DNA of 64,000 bases from JALSNL01 sp036479585 (GCA_965224785.1 OZ245062.1:3658001-3722000); one strand, 5' to 3'. Counted from the stretch's first letter, positions 8,745-18,293 are shown. Program-made: numbers and translations. Notes: generated by a model not told the origin, from the letters alone.

Positions 8745-8987
8745 GGGAGTTTTGAAATGAAGAACATTTTTTATACACAAAAATAAATGATTCTGTAAAA
8801 CCTAGCTTCAGGAGATAATTAGGTGGCTAAGAATACTGAAACCAAAACTTAAATAAATCATTGATTGAATAATATTCTTTGAGGTTGGTTGACCACCACT
8901 ATAAATATTTCTATCAAAAATTGAGCAAATAATTTTTGAAGAGATTGGAGAGACCTCATTTTGGGTTTAAGAGTTAATTATACAAAA

Positions 8988-9692
8988 TTAAAACAACCCA
9001 AAATGAAATACAGCACCAATTCTAAAAGTGATTCCATCAATATTTATTTTAGTATTTATATCATCTGTGCTTACTTTATAAAACTGATCTTTATAGAAAA
9101 CCGTATCGCTATTATACTTGCTTGTTACATCAAACTTTGGATCTCTAAAACGCATTTCACTGCGGATAGAAAGGAAATCAAAAATCAAGTAATCCATACC
9201 TAAACTCATCTGAATGCCAAATCCATTGCTACTTTTTATATGCTCAAAATTTACATCACCAAAATTTCTTAAATGTTTACCAAAATATAAACCAACTCCG
9301 CCACCCATAAAAAACTTGAAGTTTTCTGTTGAAAAAGGAAAATAATAATAAACCGAAAATTCAACTGGCAAAATTTCAAAACCATCATTTACTAAAAAAA
9401 ATGGTGATGTAAGATTACGACCATCAGCACTTGCCTTAATAAATTCAGAACTTAAGCCTAATATTATTGGAGTTGAAAGTCTATATCTTAATTCCAGAGA
9501 GTAACTAATTATATCTTCAATAGGAAAGTTTTTATTTCTTAGCAGCTCGTTTTCTGCATTAGGGGTGAGGAATATTTTTGCTGAGGTAGTATAATTTACA
9601 TTTGCAGAAATTGCAAAATCATTTCCGTTATATTGAGCGTTTAAGCTAAGACTAGTTGAGACAAACAAAAGTATCGCAAGTATATTTTTCAT
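8988..9692 (-). CDS. Outer-membrane beta-barrel protein
   Basis: This is a 234-residue protein with a clear signal peptide (cleavage after LSLNAQ, about residue 20). Alternating hydrophobic strands and a C-terminal Phe (FRIGAVFHFGLF) are typical of eight-stranded porin-like barrels. Segments such as FKFFMGGGVGLYFGKH and IQMSLGMDYLIFDFLSIRSE are barrel strands. It is not close to a named family. It stands alone, with a terminator-bearing 300-bp gap upstream. Confidence 0.7.
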   Translation of the reverse strand: MKNILAILLFVSTSLSLNAQYNGNDFAISANVNYTTSAKIFLTPNAENELLRNKNFPIEDIISYSLELRYRLSTPIILGLSSEFIKASADGRNLTSPFFLVNDGFEILPVEFSVYYYFPFSTENFKFFMGGGVGLYFGKHLRNFGDVNFEHIKSSNGFGIQMSLGMDYLIFDFLSIRSEMRFRDPKFDVTSKYNSDTVFYKDQFYKVSTDDINTKINIDGITFRIGAVFHFGLF

Positions 9693-9870
9693 AATAGAAT
9701 GGTATTATAAAAATAAATAACGAAAGTAAAAAGAGAAAAATTGAGTTGCAAAACTGCAAAAAAAATTGTCTAGAAACTAAACCAATGTGGATTGCAAGTC
9801 CATAAGTTAGGTTGTGAATAAAATAGTTTAGAAGCTAAAGTGAATAGTTTTAACTTCAACTGACACCAGC

Positions 9871-9896
9871 AAAAAAGGGCTTGCAAATGCAAGCCC
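9871..9896 (-). terminator. Intrinsic terminator downstream of the PpiD-like gene
   Basis: On the minus strand a perfect 9-bp stem (GGGCTTGCA, loop TT, TGCAAGCCC) is followed by six U residues. It lies about 100 bp past the stop of the PpiD-like gene. Confidence 0.8.
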
Positions 9897-9932
9897 CAAT
9901 AATTTGAAACTGAGGAATAATATTAAGTTCTC

Positions 9933-9974
9933 AAATGCCAGGCACTTCCATCACAGAAAAAGTGACTGGCATTT
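9933..9974. repeat. Dispersed hairpin element, copy 1
   Basis: AAATGCCAGGCACTTC pairs with AAGTGACTGGCATTTT around a short loop. The same hairpin, nearly base for base, occurs in inverted orientation at 22540-22582. Both copies lie just past the 3' end of a minus-strand gene. It may act as a terminator. Confidence 0.7.
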
Positions 9975-9995
9975 TAATATTATCTATCTAAAAGG

Positions 9996-12083
9996 CTATC
10001 TAAAAAATGAATGTCTGTTATCAACAACATCAGCTTCTTCTTTTAGCCCTTTAACCCATTCAGATAAAACTCTATTTTTCTTTTGTGAAAGCAAATTATT
10101 ACGCAACGCTTTTTTCTGAATTGAGAACATTGTAGAATCAATTGCTGTTCTATTAATTACTTTTAACAAGTAGTATCCTCTATTAGTTTTTATAGGATTT
10201 GTAACTTTGTTAATCTCTGCATCCAAAGCTGCTTGTGCAAAAGCAAACTCTCTACCTATACCGGGTATGTTGCCCGAAGAACCAAAGTTGGTTGCTTTAG
10301 AAATCCGCACCGAAGGATAAACTTCTTTTGCAAGATTTAGATCTCCACTTACACTAACTTTAGCAAGAATTTCTGCTGCATTAGTTTTTGCAATTTCCAT
10401 TTTTTTATTGTGTATTACTTTTTTCTCAATAGCAGTTTTCACATCTTCAAAAGGCTTGTGTCCAGCTTTTAGTATATCCGAAACCATTGCAACAGCATAG
10501 CCAGCACTTACTTTGAAAACAGAGCTAACTTTGCTAAGACTGCTTTCAAAAGCAAAATGAGATAAAGCACTACTTGTTCCTAGCCCTGGTATTGACTTGC
10601 TTTCCTCAGTAAATAATGGAGTTTCTTGAACGTTATATTCTAGCAGTTTAGCTTCTTCCTCAAAATTATTTTTTTCAGCTAAATAAGCAAAGTCTTGTGC
10701 GTCTTCATTCAATCTATCAATTGTAATTGCGGATGGGATAATTGTATTTACAATTTTTTCAACAACATATTTTCTATTGCTCTTTCCCGTAACTTTTATA
10801 ATGTGGTATCCGAACCTACTTTTTATTGGCTTTTGAATAACTCCAATCTTTCCTCTATAAGAAGCATCTTCAAATGGCTTAACCATTTGCCCTTTGCCAA
10901 ACCAACCTAAGTCACCACCTTTTGCAGCACTACCATCTTCAGATTGTGCAATGGCAAGTTGTTCAAAATTTGTTCCGCTGGAAAGTTGATTGTAAAGCTC
11001 ATCTATTTTCATTTTTGCACTATCTGCATTTGTTCCATTCTTAATTAGAATATGAGAAGCTCGCACCATTGCATCTTTACTCTTAAAAGAATTGGTTAAT
11101 CTATAAATAGCATAACCTTGGTTGGAAATTGCTGGTCCAATTATATCGCCAATATTTGCATTAGCAATTGGTGATGAAAAATTTTCCGGCAATAGACTTA
11201 ACCCAAGTGTATCAAGGCTATAAGGTTTATCAGAATAAATATCAACGTAGGTTTTAAATGTAGAAGTATCTACTTTAAGTTTTTTTACAATTGCATCAAG
11301 GTTCTTTTTAATTGCAGTTGAATCTCCTTGCGAAGGAACTTTCTTAAACAATATGTATTTAATTTTTCGTTGAGCATCAATTTTATAATCGTCTTTATTA
11401 TTATTGAAGTAAGACGTTAAATCACTATCTTCAAATTTAATATTTTCATCTGGCATTGTAACAGCATCAATCAGTGCATAGTCAGCGGTCATTTTTACAT
11501 TTTGATCAACATAGTTTTTCTTAACTTCTTCATCACTTACAACTATAGAAGCTCCTAGATAGCTAACCAATTTTTGCTGAATCATTTGTTGTCTTACTGA
11601 TTCTTCAACTTGCAACATAGCTTGTTTATTTTCCGGATCTAAAATTGCTTGGTCATAAGCTTGCCTGTTAAACTGACCAGTTGAATCCATAAAGTTTTGA
11701 GTTATAATTTGGGGAGGATTAGGACCTTGAATAACATCAATAATTTCTTGATCTGTTATTGTTATTCCAAATTCTTTAATTTTTTCTTGCATCAAATTTT
11801 GAGAAACCAAGTCATCCCAAACTCTATCACGGAAAGCATCCATTTGTGTTTCGGGTACTTCTTGTCCAGATTGTTGTACTTGATTTTTTCTGTACTGTTC
11901 AACTAAACTGGAAAATTCTTGATAAGTTACAGCTTTACCGTTTATCTCACCAACATTATTATTTCCTCTACTCGCAGATTCAGAACATTTTGAATCGGAA
12001 AGAACCATAAATGCTATAAACAAAACTCCCACACCTATAATAAACCACGATGCCATACTTCTCATTTGGGCCATCATTCCCAT
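9996..12083 (-). CDS. PpiD-like peptidylprolyl isomerase / periplasmic foldase
   Basis: The 695-residue protein is anchored by one N-terminal membrane segment (about residues 12-30, WFIIGVGVLFIAFMVLSD), with the rest periplasmic. A SurA/PpiD N-terminal chaperone region (about 40-200) is followed by a parvulin-type rotamase domain (about 340-435). The latter carries the typical RASHILIK start, GGDLGWFGKGQMV and FGYHIIKV. The C-terminal region (about 470-690) continues as in PpiD. It should assist folding of exported and outer-membrane proteins, of which this window encodes many. It is transcribed alone and ends at an intrinsic terminator at 9871-9896. Confidence 0.88.
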   Translation of the reverse strand: MGMMAQMRSMASWFIIGVGVLFIAFMVLSDSKCSESASRGNNNVGEINGKAVTYQEFSSLVEQYRKNQVQQSGQEVPETQMDAFRDRVWDDLVSQNLMQEKIKEFGITITDQEIIDVIQGPNPPQIITQNFMDSTGQFNRQAYDQAILDPENKQAMLQVEESVRQQMIQQKLVSYLGASIVVSDEEVKKNYVDQNVKMTADYALIDAVTMPDENIKFEDSDLTSYFNNNKDDYKIDAQRKIKYILFKKVPSQGDSTAIKKNLDAIVKKLKVDTSTFKTYVDIYSDKPYSLDTLGLSLLPENFSSPIANANIGDIIGPAISNQGYAIYRLTNSFKSKDAMVRASHILIKNGTNADSAKMKIDELYNQLSSGTNFEQLAIAQSEDGSAAKGGDLGWFGKGQMVKPFEDASYRGKIGVIQKPIKSRFGYHIIKVTGKSNRKYVVEKIVNTIIPSAITIDRLNEDAQDFAYLAEKNNFEEEAKLLEYNVQETPLFTEESKSIPGLGTSSALSHFAFESSLSKVSSVFKVSAGYAVAMVSDILKAGHKPFEDVKTAIEKKVIHNKKMEIAKTNAAEILAKVSVSGDLNLAKEVYPSVRISKATNFGSSGNIPGIGREFAFAQAALDAEINKVTNPIKTNRGYYLLKVINRTAIDSTMFSIQKKALRNNLLSQKKNRVLSEWVKGLKEEADVVDNRHSFFR

Positions 12084-12238
12084 ATTAAGCTACTCCTTAC
12101 ATTCATATAATTTTGTAAAATTTAGAACAACAAATTTAGATACACATAGTTTGAAATGCAATGTTTAATTGATGTGGGTTCTTCTTGTAAAGAAATTTGA
12201 AAATTCGTTAACATGAGAGTTTGCAACAATTATAGAGT

Positions 12239-12844
12239 TTACTTATGTCTAGTTTCTAAATTTGCAATCACTTCTGAAAATTCAATATCTTGATCTGCCA
12301 ACATAACAAATAGGTGAAATAACAAATCTGACGTTTCATTAATAATTTCTTCTTTGTCTTTGTTCTTTGCAGCTATTACAGTTTCAACTGCTTCTTCTCC
12401 AACTTTCTGAATTATTCTATCTGAACCTCTATTAAAAAGTGAAGTTGTGTATGAACCTTCCGGCATATTTAGTTTTCTTTCTTTTATCAGATTTGAAAGA
12501 TAGCTTAAGAAATAAATGTTGTTTTTATCTACTTCCGCAAAACAAGAATATGAACCAGTATGACAAGTTGATCCATCCGGTTTTGCATAAACAAGCAAAG
12601 TATCATTATCACAATCGACTGAAATACTTTTAACATTTAAATAATTTTTTGATGTTTCACCTTTTAACCAAAGTCTATTTTTTGTTCTGCTAAAGAAAAC
12701 AACTTTCTTTTTTTCTATCGTTTGCTCAAGAGCTTCCTTATTCATAAAACCAAGCATAAGAACATTATTGTTTAGCTCATCAATAACAATAGCCGGAACT
12801 AATCCGTTAAGTTTTTCAAAATTTATTTTTTCTATGTCTATCAT
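12239..12844 (-). CDS. hisIE: HisIE: phosphoribosyl-AMP cyclohydrolase / phosphoribosyl-ATP diphosphatase
   Basis: This bifunctional enzyme carries out steps 2 and 3 of histidine synthesis in 201 residues. The N-terminal HisI part has SVDCDNDTLLV (metal-binding Asp/Cys) and the DGSTCHTGSYSCF segment. The C-terminal HisE part (from about 108) has NRGSDRIIQKVGEEAVETVI, the MazG-like helix with metal-binding Glu residues, then ETSDLLFHLFVML. It is the last gene of the his operon, 180 bp after hisF; a repeat element fills that gap. A fused HisIE is usual in Bacteroidota. Confidence 0.95.
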   Translation of the reverse strand: MIDIEKINFEKLNGLVPAIVIDELNNNVLMLGFMNKEALEQTIEKKKVVFFSRTKNRLWLKGETSKNYLNVKSISVDCDNDTLLVYAKPDGSTCHTGSYSCFAEVDKNNIYFLSYLSNLIKERKLNMPEGSYTTSLFNRGSDRIIQKVGEEAVETVIAAKNKDKEEIINETSDLLFHLFVMLADQDIEFSEVIANLETRHK

Positions 12845-12898
12845 ATTATTCCTTTAGCATAACTCAAAGATCTGAATTACCAATTTTGTTTTTGTGTT

Positions 12899-12995
12899 GT
12901 CATTCCGGTTTCACGCTTATTGTGAATACCGGAATCTCATAGTTAACATGTTTAGGAGATTTCGGTATTCCAAAAAAACTGGAAACCGGAATGAC
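12899..12995. repeat. Inverted-repeat element in hisF-hisIE gap
   Basis: The 97-bp element begins GTCATTCCGG and ends CCGGAATGAC, with internal ACCGGAATCTC and GAGATTTCGGT arms. It belongs to the GTCATTCC family and takes up about half the 180-bp gap. Confidence 0.7.
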
Positions 12996-13024
12996 AGCAA
13001 TAATACTTTTCTGCTAATTTATAT

Positions 13025-13789
13025 TTATAGTCTTACATTTATACTATTATTTTGTAAATATTTTTTTAATTCAGAAATCTCTAATTCTTTATAGTGAAAC
13101 AAACTTGCTGCCAAACACGCATCAACATTGGCGTTTGTGAATGCTTCAAGAAAATGTTCTTTTGTTCCAGCTCCACCAGAAGCAATAATTGGAATTGTTA
13201 AATCATTAGAAAGAATTTTTAACAACTCAATATCATAACCAGATTTTGTGCCATCTTTATTCATTGAGGTTAAAAGAATTTCTCCAGCTCCAAGTTCCTC
13301 AACTTTTTTGCACCATGGAATTGTTTCCAATTCTGTTTCTTCTGTGCCACCTTTTACAAATACTTTGTGCAAACTTCCTGTTGTTCTTGAATCAACTGCC
13401 ACTACTATTGCTTGACTGCCAAAACTTTTAGAAGCTTCCGAAATTAATTTTGGATTTTTTACAACTGATGAATTAAGAGAAACTTTATCTGCTCCTGCAT
13501 TAAGAAGTTTTTCAATATCTTCCACTTTAGAAATTCCACCACCAACAGTAAAAGGAATTCTTATAACTTTAGAAACTTCTTCAACCAATTCAACAAGTGT
13601 TTTTCTTTTTTCTAGAGTTGCGGTAATGTCCAAAAAAACTAATTCGTCTGCTCCCTCATTATAGTAACGTTCCGCAAGCTCAATAGCAGAGCCGGCTTCA
13701 CGGAGATTAACAAAGTTTGTTCCCTTAACTACAATTCCATCTTTAACATCTAAGCATGGAATAATTCTTTTACACAGCAAGTTCAGCAA
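13025..13789 (-). CDS. hisF: Imidazole glycerol phosphate synthase cyclase subunit HisF
   Basis: This TIM-barrel enzyme forms imidazole glycerol phosphate and AICAR from PRFAR, using ammonia from HisH. It has 254 residues, the usual length. The N-terminal catalytic Asp lies in RIIPCLDVKDG, the phosphate loops in GGGISKVEDIEKLL and ASGGAGTKEHF, and the second catalytic Asp in LTSMNKDGTKSGYD. The start overlaps the end of hisA by 20 bp, so the two are probably translationally coupled. Confidence 0.96.
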   Translation of the reverse strand: MLNLLCKRIIPCLDVKDGIVVKGTNFVNLREAGSAIELAERYYNEGADELVFLDITATLEKRKTLVELVEEVSKVIRIPFTVGGGISKVEDIEKLLNAGADKVSLNSSVVKNPKLISEASKSFGSQAIVVAVDSRTTGSLHKVFVKGGTEETELETIPWCKKVEELGAGEILLTSMNKDGTKSGYDIELLKILSNDLTIPIIASGGAGTKEHFLEAFTNANVDACLAASLFHYKELEISELKKYLQNNSINVRL

Positions 13790-14489
13790 GCTCCTTTAAG
13801 TTAATTTTATTTTCATAAATTGCTTTGCCAATTACAATTCCTCTAACTGGAAGTTCTTTCAACTTTATTACATCTTCTATTTTACTAACTCCACCAGAAG
13901 CTGTTAGTTTAATTTTAGGATATTTTTCTATAGTCGATTTGTACAAATCATAGTTTGGTCCAGTAAGCATCCCATCAACAGCAATATCTGTGCAAAGATA
14001 GTTCTTTATTCCTAAACTACTACAATAACTAATATGATCATAAAGATGAACATTTGAATTTTCAGTCCATCCTTTAATTCTAATTTCATAATCCAAAACA
14101 TCGGTTGCAATTATTATTTTATTTGTCTCAACATCAGTAAATATTGATTCAAATTCATCATGATTTGTAATAGACATAGAACCAATAATTATTCCATCAA
14201 CCCCTATATCATTAAGCGAAACCACATCTTGCTTTGATCTAATTCCTCCGCCAAACTCCAATTTTAAGTTTGTATTATTTTTTATTTCTTCTATAATTTT
14301 TAATGTATTTATATTGCCGTCTCTAGAACCAGAAAGATCAACGACGTGAAGCCACTCAAATCCTAAGTCGTTATAAATTTTAGCTTGCTCCAAAGGAGTT
14401 TTATCATAACTCACTTTTGAGTCGTACTTACCCTTGGAAAGTCTAACAACTTCTCCATCTATTATATCTATTGCGGGTATTATTAGCAT
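13770..14489 (-). CDS. hisA: ProFAR isomerase HisA
   Basis: This TIM-barrel isomerase carries out step 4 of histidine synthesis in 239 residues. Marks are the catalytic Asp in IIPAIDIIDGEVVRL, FGGGIRSKQDV and LTASGGVSKIEDV phosphate loops, and the TDIAVDGMLTGPN segment with the second Asp. It is followed, with overlap, by hisF and preceded by hisH across a 164-bp gap that holds repeat elements. Confidence 0.96.
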   Translation of the reverse strand: MLIIPAIDIIDGEVVRLSKGKYDSKVSYDKTPLEQAKIYNDLGFEWLHVVDLSGSRDGNINTLKIIEEIKNNTNLKLEFGGGIRSKQDVVSLNDIGVDGIIIGSMSITNHDEFESIFTDVETNKIIIATDVLDYEIRIKGWTENSNVHLYDHISYCSSLGIKNYLCTDIAVDGMLTGPNYDLYKSTIEKYPKIKLTASGGVSKIEDVIKLKELPVRGIVIGKAIYENKINLKELAELAV

Positions 14490-14536
14490 ATTGTTTTCTC
14501 GTGTTACTTTTTAATTGGTTTCTTCTTTTCTTCCTC

Positions 14537-14562
14537 TCCCGAAAACTTTCGGGACGGAATGA
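14537..14562. repeat. Partial GGAATGAC-family hairpin in hisH-hisA gap
   Basis: TCCCGAAAACTTTCGGGA forms a perfect hairpin and is followed by CGGAATGAC, the family's terminal motif. It appears to be a solitary half-unit. Confidence 0.55.
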
Positions 14563-14589
14563 CATTGTTTAATTTTTAAAGTTGACTTA

Positions 14590-14640
14590 GTCATGCTGAG
14601 TATTTCGACAAGCTCAGCATAAGCTCCGTCGAAGTATGAC
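14590..14640. repeat. GTCATGCTGAG-type inverted repeat
   Basis: The 51-bp element opens GTCATGCTGAG and closes GTATGAC. Inside, ATGCTGAG (14593-14600) pairs with CTCAGCAT (14613-14620). It is a different family from the GTCATTCC elements but occupies the same hisH-hisA gap. Confidence 0.6.
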
Positions 14641-14653
14641 GGAATTACAATAT

Positions 14654-15238
14654 CTACAACTCTATAAAATTCTTTAATATTTGAAGTCCAACTTTCCCAG
14701 ATTTTTCTGGATGAAATTGTACTCCGTAAAAATTGTTTTTATTTATTGCAGAACTAAAACTGATTCCATAATCCGTTGAGGCAATTGTATGTTCTGTTAT
14801 TGGAACATAATACGAGTTTGCAAAATAAAAATGTTCACCACTTTTAACATTAGCAAAAAATTTGTTTTGCTTTTCATATTCAACTTTATTCCAACCCATG
14901 TGTGGAACTTTAACTTTGGAATTATCAAAAAGTTTAACTTCCGTATTTATTACATCCAAACATTTTGTATCTCTTTCTTCTGAAAATGTTGCTAATAATT
15001 GCATACCTAAACAAATACCCAAAAGTGGTTTTGATGTTGATATTATTGGCTCTACAATGCTTTTCTCTTTTAGTTTGTTCATTGCAGAAGTTGCTTCACC
15101 AACTCCAGGGAAAATTATTTTTTCAGCAGATTTAATTTCATCACTGTTATCCGTAATGATATATTTTGCATCAAGATCATCTAGTGCGTTAGCAACAGAT
15201 TTTAAATTTCCAGCTCCATAATCAATTAATGCAATCAT
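14654..15238 (-). CDS. hisH: Imidazole glycerol phosphate synthase glutaminase subunit HisH
   Basis: This class-I glutamine amidotransferase supplies ammonia to HisF. It has 194 residues with the nucleophile Cys in GICLGMQLL, the oxyanion region FPGVGEA, and the His/Glu of the triad in GVQFHPEKSG. It overlaps the end of hisB by 4 bp. Confidence 0.96.
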   Translation of the reverse strand: MIALIDYGAGNLKSVANALDDLDAKYIITDNSDEIKSAEKIIFPGVGEATSAMNKLKEKSIVEPIISTSKPLLGICLGMQLLATFSEERDTKCLDVINTEVKLFDNSKVKVPHMGWNKVEYEKQNKFFANVKSGEHFYFANSYYVPITEHTIASTDYGISFSSAINKNNFYGVQFHPEKSGKVGLQILKNFIEL

Positions 15239-15828
15239 ATAATTCCCTTTGTTGAAGGAATTCTACCATTGTTTCTTTCATCTAATCTGCAAGCCTCGTT
15301 TAATGCTTTTGCAAAGACTTTAAATATTGCTTCAATTTTATGGTGATCGTTTTTACCTTTAACCTTTATATAAATATTAGCTTTCAAACCGCTAGCCAAA
15401 CCTCTAAAAAATTCTTCAGTAAGTTCTGTTGGAAATTCTCCGACATTATTTCTTTTGAATTTTACTTTAAAGTTGAGGTGAAAACGCCCCCCTAAATCTA
15501 ACACACAAAGAGCAATCGATTCATCCATTGGGACATAGAAACCGTAACGTTGAATTCCTTTTTTTTCTCCAAGAGCTTTTAACAAAACTTCACCGAGAGT
15601 TATACCAACATCTTCAACAGTATGATGTTCGTCCACATGAAGATCACCATCTACCTTTATGTTCAAATCAATATTTGCATGCTTAGAAATTTGCTCTAAC
15701 ATATGATCAAAAAAACCAACTCCAGTATTTATGCTAGACTTACCAGTCCCATCAATATTTACTGATATTTTTATTTTGGTTTCGTTAGTTGTTCTTGTTG
15801 CAGTTGCTGTTCGTTTTATTTTTTTCAT
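15235..15828 (-). CDS. hisB: Imidazoleglycerol-phosphate dehydratase
   Basis: This manganese-dependent dehydratase carries out step 6 of the pathway. From the ATG at 15828 it has 197 residues; an upstream in-frame ATG at 15843 would add five residues and cannot be excluded. Metal-ligand motifs are present: GVGFFDHMLEQISKH, DEHHTVEDVGI and NDHHKIEAIFK. It is monofunctional: the histidinol-phosphatase domain fused in enterobacteria and many Bacteroidota is absent, which agrees with a Chlorobi/Ignavibacteria-type lineage. Confidence 0.95.
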   Translation of the reverse strand: MKKIKRTATATRTTNETKIKISVNIDGTGKSSINTGVGFFDHMLEQISKHANIDLNIKVDGDLHVDEHHTVEDVGITLGEVLLKALGEKKGIQRYGFYVPMDESIALCVLDLGGRFHLNFKVKFKRNNVGEFPTELTEEFFRGLASGLKANIYIKVKGKNDHHKIEAIFKVFAKALNEACRLDERNNGRIPSTKGII

Positions 15829-15855
15829 AATATAGTAACTCATTCGTTTTACATT

Positions 15856-15928
15856 GTCATTCCCGAATGTTTTTATCGGGAATCCATTTCTTATAATTTT
15901 CTGGATTCCAAGTCAAGCTGGGAATGAC
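15856..15928. repeat. 73-bp inverted-repeat element in hisC-hisB gap
   Basis: The element begins GTCATTCCCGAATG and ends AGCTGGGAATGAC, with internal ATCGGGAATCC and CTGGATTCC arms. It has the same length and arm order as the element at 47034-47106 read on the other strand, so the two are homologous copies. Confidence 0.75.
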
Positions 15929-15963
15929 AAAATTTAGAAATACTATTACAATAATTTACTTTC

Positions 15964-17013
15964 CTAACTCAAGATTTCACATAACACTTTTATAAACTTC
16001 CTATTCTCCCTCGGTGTTCCAACAGAAACACGTAAACAGTTTTCTAAATTTAGTTGATTACTTCTATCTCTAATTATAACCCCTTCTTTTGCTAATTGAT
16101 TATAGATGATAGTTGCATTATTGATTTTGAACAAAATGAAATTGGCATCTGAAGGTAATATTTTTTTTACTTGCTTAATATTCTTTAACTCTTTAACTAG
16201 TTTTTCTTTTTCTTTGTTTAACTTTTTAACAAAATTATCTTTTTTCTTTATATTCGATAAAGCTTCTAGTATTGCATTCGTAGTTAGCTTACTTAAATTA
16301 TACGGAGCTTTAATTTTAAACAAAAGATTTGTAATAAATTCATCTGCAATTGAATATCCACAACGCACTCCTGCAAGTCCCCATGCTTTGGAAAAAGTTC
16401 TCAAAATTACTAAATTTTTGTAATTCTTAATTTCATCTATAAATGAGTAATCATTTGCAAAGTCTATGTAAGCTTCGTCAATAACCACAATACCTTTGAA
16501 GCTTTTTACAACTTTAAGTACACCTTTTTTGCTTAATAAATTCCCAGTAGGATTGTTTGGAGAACATAAAAAAATAATTTTAGTATTTTTTTGAACTTCC
16601 CCTAAAGTAGATTCAACATTTATTTGAAATTTTCTATTTAGTGGTACGGATAAAATTTTGACATCATTTACACCGCAAGTAACTTTATACATTCCATAAG
16701 TTGGCTCTGTAATCAAAACAGAATCTTTACCAGGGTTACAAAATATTCTAATAAGTAAATCTATTATTTCATCTGAGCCAACTCCTAAAAACAATTTGTC
16801 TTTTTCAACACCTAGATACTTCCCTAGTTTTTCTCTAATTTTATTTTGAGATGGGTCTGGGTAACGGTTAAGTTGTAAATTGGTTTTGTCAGCTACAACC
16901 GAACCTAAACTATTTTCATTTGCATCAAGTAGAATCCCTTCTAAAAAAGAATCTCTTGCGGAAGTGTATGGACTTAGCCTCAGAATATTTTTTCTAACTA
17001 ATTTCTCTATCAT
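15964..17013 (-). CDS. hisC: Histidinol-phosphate aminotransferase
   Basis: This PLP enzyme (fold type I, 349 residues) converts imidazole-acetol phosphate to histidinol phosphate. Visible motifs are DANENSLGS near the N-terminus, FLGVGSDEIIDLL, CSPNNPTGN, VVIDEAYIDF with the PLP-binding Asp, and the Schiff-base Lys in RTFSKAWGLAGVR. Its start overlaps the end of hisD by 4 bp. The gap to hisB is filled by a repeat element. Confidence 0.95.
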   Translation of the reverse strand: MIEKLVRKNILRLSPYTSARDSFLEGILLDANENSLGSVVADKTNLQLNRYPDPSQNKIREKLGKYLGVEKDKLFLGVGSDEIIDLLIRIFCNPGKDSVLITEPTYGMYKVTCGVNDVKILSVPLNRKFQINVESTLGEVQKNTKIIFLCSPNNPTGNLLSKKGVLKVVKSFKGIVVIDEAYIDFANDYSFIDEIKNYKNLVILRTFSKAWGLAGVRCGYSIADEFITNLLFKIKAPYNLSKLTTNAILEALSNIKKKDNFVKKLNKEKEKLVKELKNIKQVKKILPSDANFILFKINNATIIYNQLAKEGVIIRDRSNQLNLENCLRVSVGTPRENRKFIKVLCEILS

Positions 17014-18293
17014 TGTTCTAGTCTTATTTTAACAGCGTTTGCATGAGCTTGTAATTTTTCAGTTTCTGCTAATTCAATTACTGTTTTAGAAATATTGGTT
17101 AATCCTTTTTTTGACAACTCCTGAAAAGTTATTCCTTTCATAAATTGTTCAACTGAAACTCCACTAACCGATTTTGCATAACCATAAGTTGGAAGAGAAT
17201 GATTTGTTCCAGAAGCATAATCACCAACACTTTCAGGGGAATACTCACCAACAAAAACTGAACCGGCATTTTGAACTTTTGACAAATACGATTTTACATT
17301 TTTAAAATTCATGATTAAATGTTCAGGTGCATAAGCATTGCTAAAATTAATAGCTTCATTCAAATTGTTAAAAATAATTGAATAAGAATTTTTAAGTGTT
17401 TCTTTGACAAAAGATTTTCTTGGAAGTTCTGCCAGTTGAGTTTTGATTTCTTCTATTACTTTGTTTACTAAAACTTTACTTGTTGTACAAAGTATAACTT
17501 GCGAATCATTTCCATGTTCAGCTTGCGAAAGTAAATCCGCAGCAATAAATTTTGGATTAGCTGAAGCATCTGCTATAACTAAAACTTCACTTGGTCCAGC
17601 TAACATATCTATTGTACATCCGTTGGGATCAATACTAGCAAGGGCTTTGGCTGCTGTAACAAATTGATTTCCAGGGCCAAATATTTTATCAACTTTATTT
17701 GTTTTCTCAGTTCCGTAAGCCATCAAACCAATTGCTTGAGCTCCGCCAACTTTATAAAACTCCATTATTCCTAAATATTTGGCAACAAATAAAACTTCAT
17801 TACTTAAATTTTTATTAGTTGGGGAACATACAACTATTCGTTTACATTTTGCAATAATTGCTGGAATTGCTAACATCAGTAATGTAGATGGCAAAATCGC
17901 AGATCCACCAGGAATGTAAAGCCCAACATTTTCAATTGCTCTAAATTCTCTAGAGCATTTTATTCCAGACATTGTTTCAATAGAATATTTTTTGGGTAAC
18001 TGTTGTCTGTGAAATTTCCTAATGTTTTGAGTTGCTACTTTAACAGCTTTTTTAAATTCGTTTGAAATTAATTTTTCACTTTTCTCAAATTCTTTATTAG
18101 TTACTCTAATTTTAGTTGAGGAAAACCCATCAAACTTTTTAGCATATTTTAAGATACTTTTAAAACCATTCTTTTTTATATCGCTTAATAGTGGCTTAAC
18201 AATTTTATAGGTGTTTTCCATATCTATTGCTGGACGCTCCAACAAAGATAGTTTTTTCTTTTTACTTAGTTTATTATATTCAAATATTTTCAT
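17010..18293 (-). CDS. hisD: Histidinol dehydrogenase
   Basis: This enzyme oxidises histidinol to histidine in two NAD+-dependent steps (427 residues). Zinc ligands are seen in LLSQAEHGNDS, VGDYASGTNHSLPT and KLQAHANAV; the catalytic Glu-His pair is in NAYAPEHL. The signature GPGNQFVTAAK and IDMLAGPSEVLVIAD are intact. It lies between hisG and hisC; a 152-bp gap separates it from hisG and holds two repeat units. Confidence 0.96.
   Translation of the reverse strand: MKIFEYNKLSKKKKLSLLERPAIDMENTYKIVKPLLSDIKKNGFKSILKYAKKFDGFSSTKIRVTNKEFEKSEKLISNEFKKAVKVATQNIRKFHRQQLPKKYSIETMSGIKCSREFRAIENVGLYIPGGSAILPSTLLMLAIPAIIAKCKRIVVCSPTNKNLSNEVLFVAKYLGIMEFYKVGGAQAIGLMAYGTEKTNKVDKIFGPGNQFVTAAKALASIDPNGCTIDMLAGPSEVLVIADASANPKFIAADLLSQAEHGNDSQVILCTTSKVLVNKVIEEIKTQLAELPRKSFVKETLKNSYSIIFNNLNEAINFSNAYAPEHLIMNFKNVKSYLSKVQNAGSVFVGEYSPESVGDYASGTNHSLPTYGYAKSVSGVSVEQFMKGITFQELSKKGLTNISKTVIELAETEKLQAHANAVKIRLEQ

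Larger units (their letters stand above)
8408..8987. other. Long intergenic region with clustered palindromes
   Basis: This 580-bp region lies upstream of the T9SS cargo gene. I find no credible coding sequence; the longest minus-strand open frame is about 33 codons. It holds four perfect or near-perfect palindromic sites (8559-8574, 8648-8665, 8711-8723, 8732-8744), listed separately. The stretch 8780-8960 is free of recognised features. Confidence 0.55.

Noticed and set aside
8780..8960. Possible transposase remnant in the gene-free region left of the beta-barrel gene
   Set aside because: Short stretches in several frames look faintly protein-like, but stops interrupt every frame and no transposase motif or terminal inverted repeat can be recognised.
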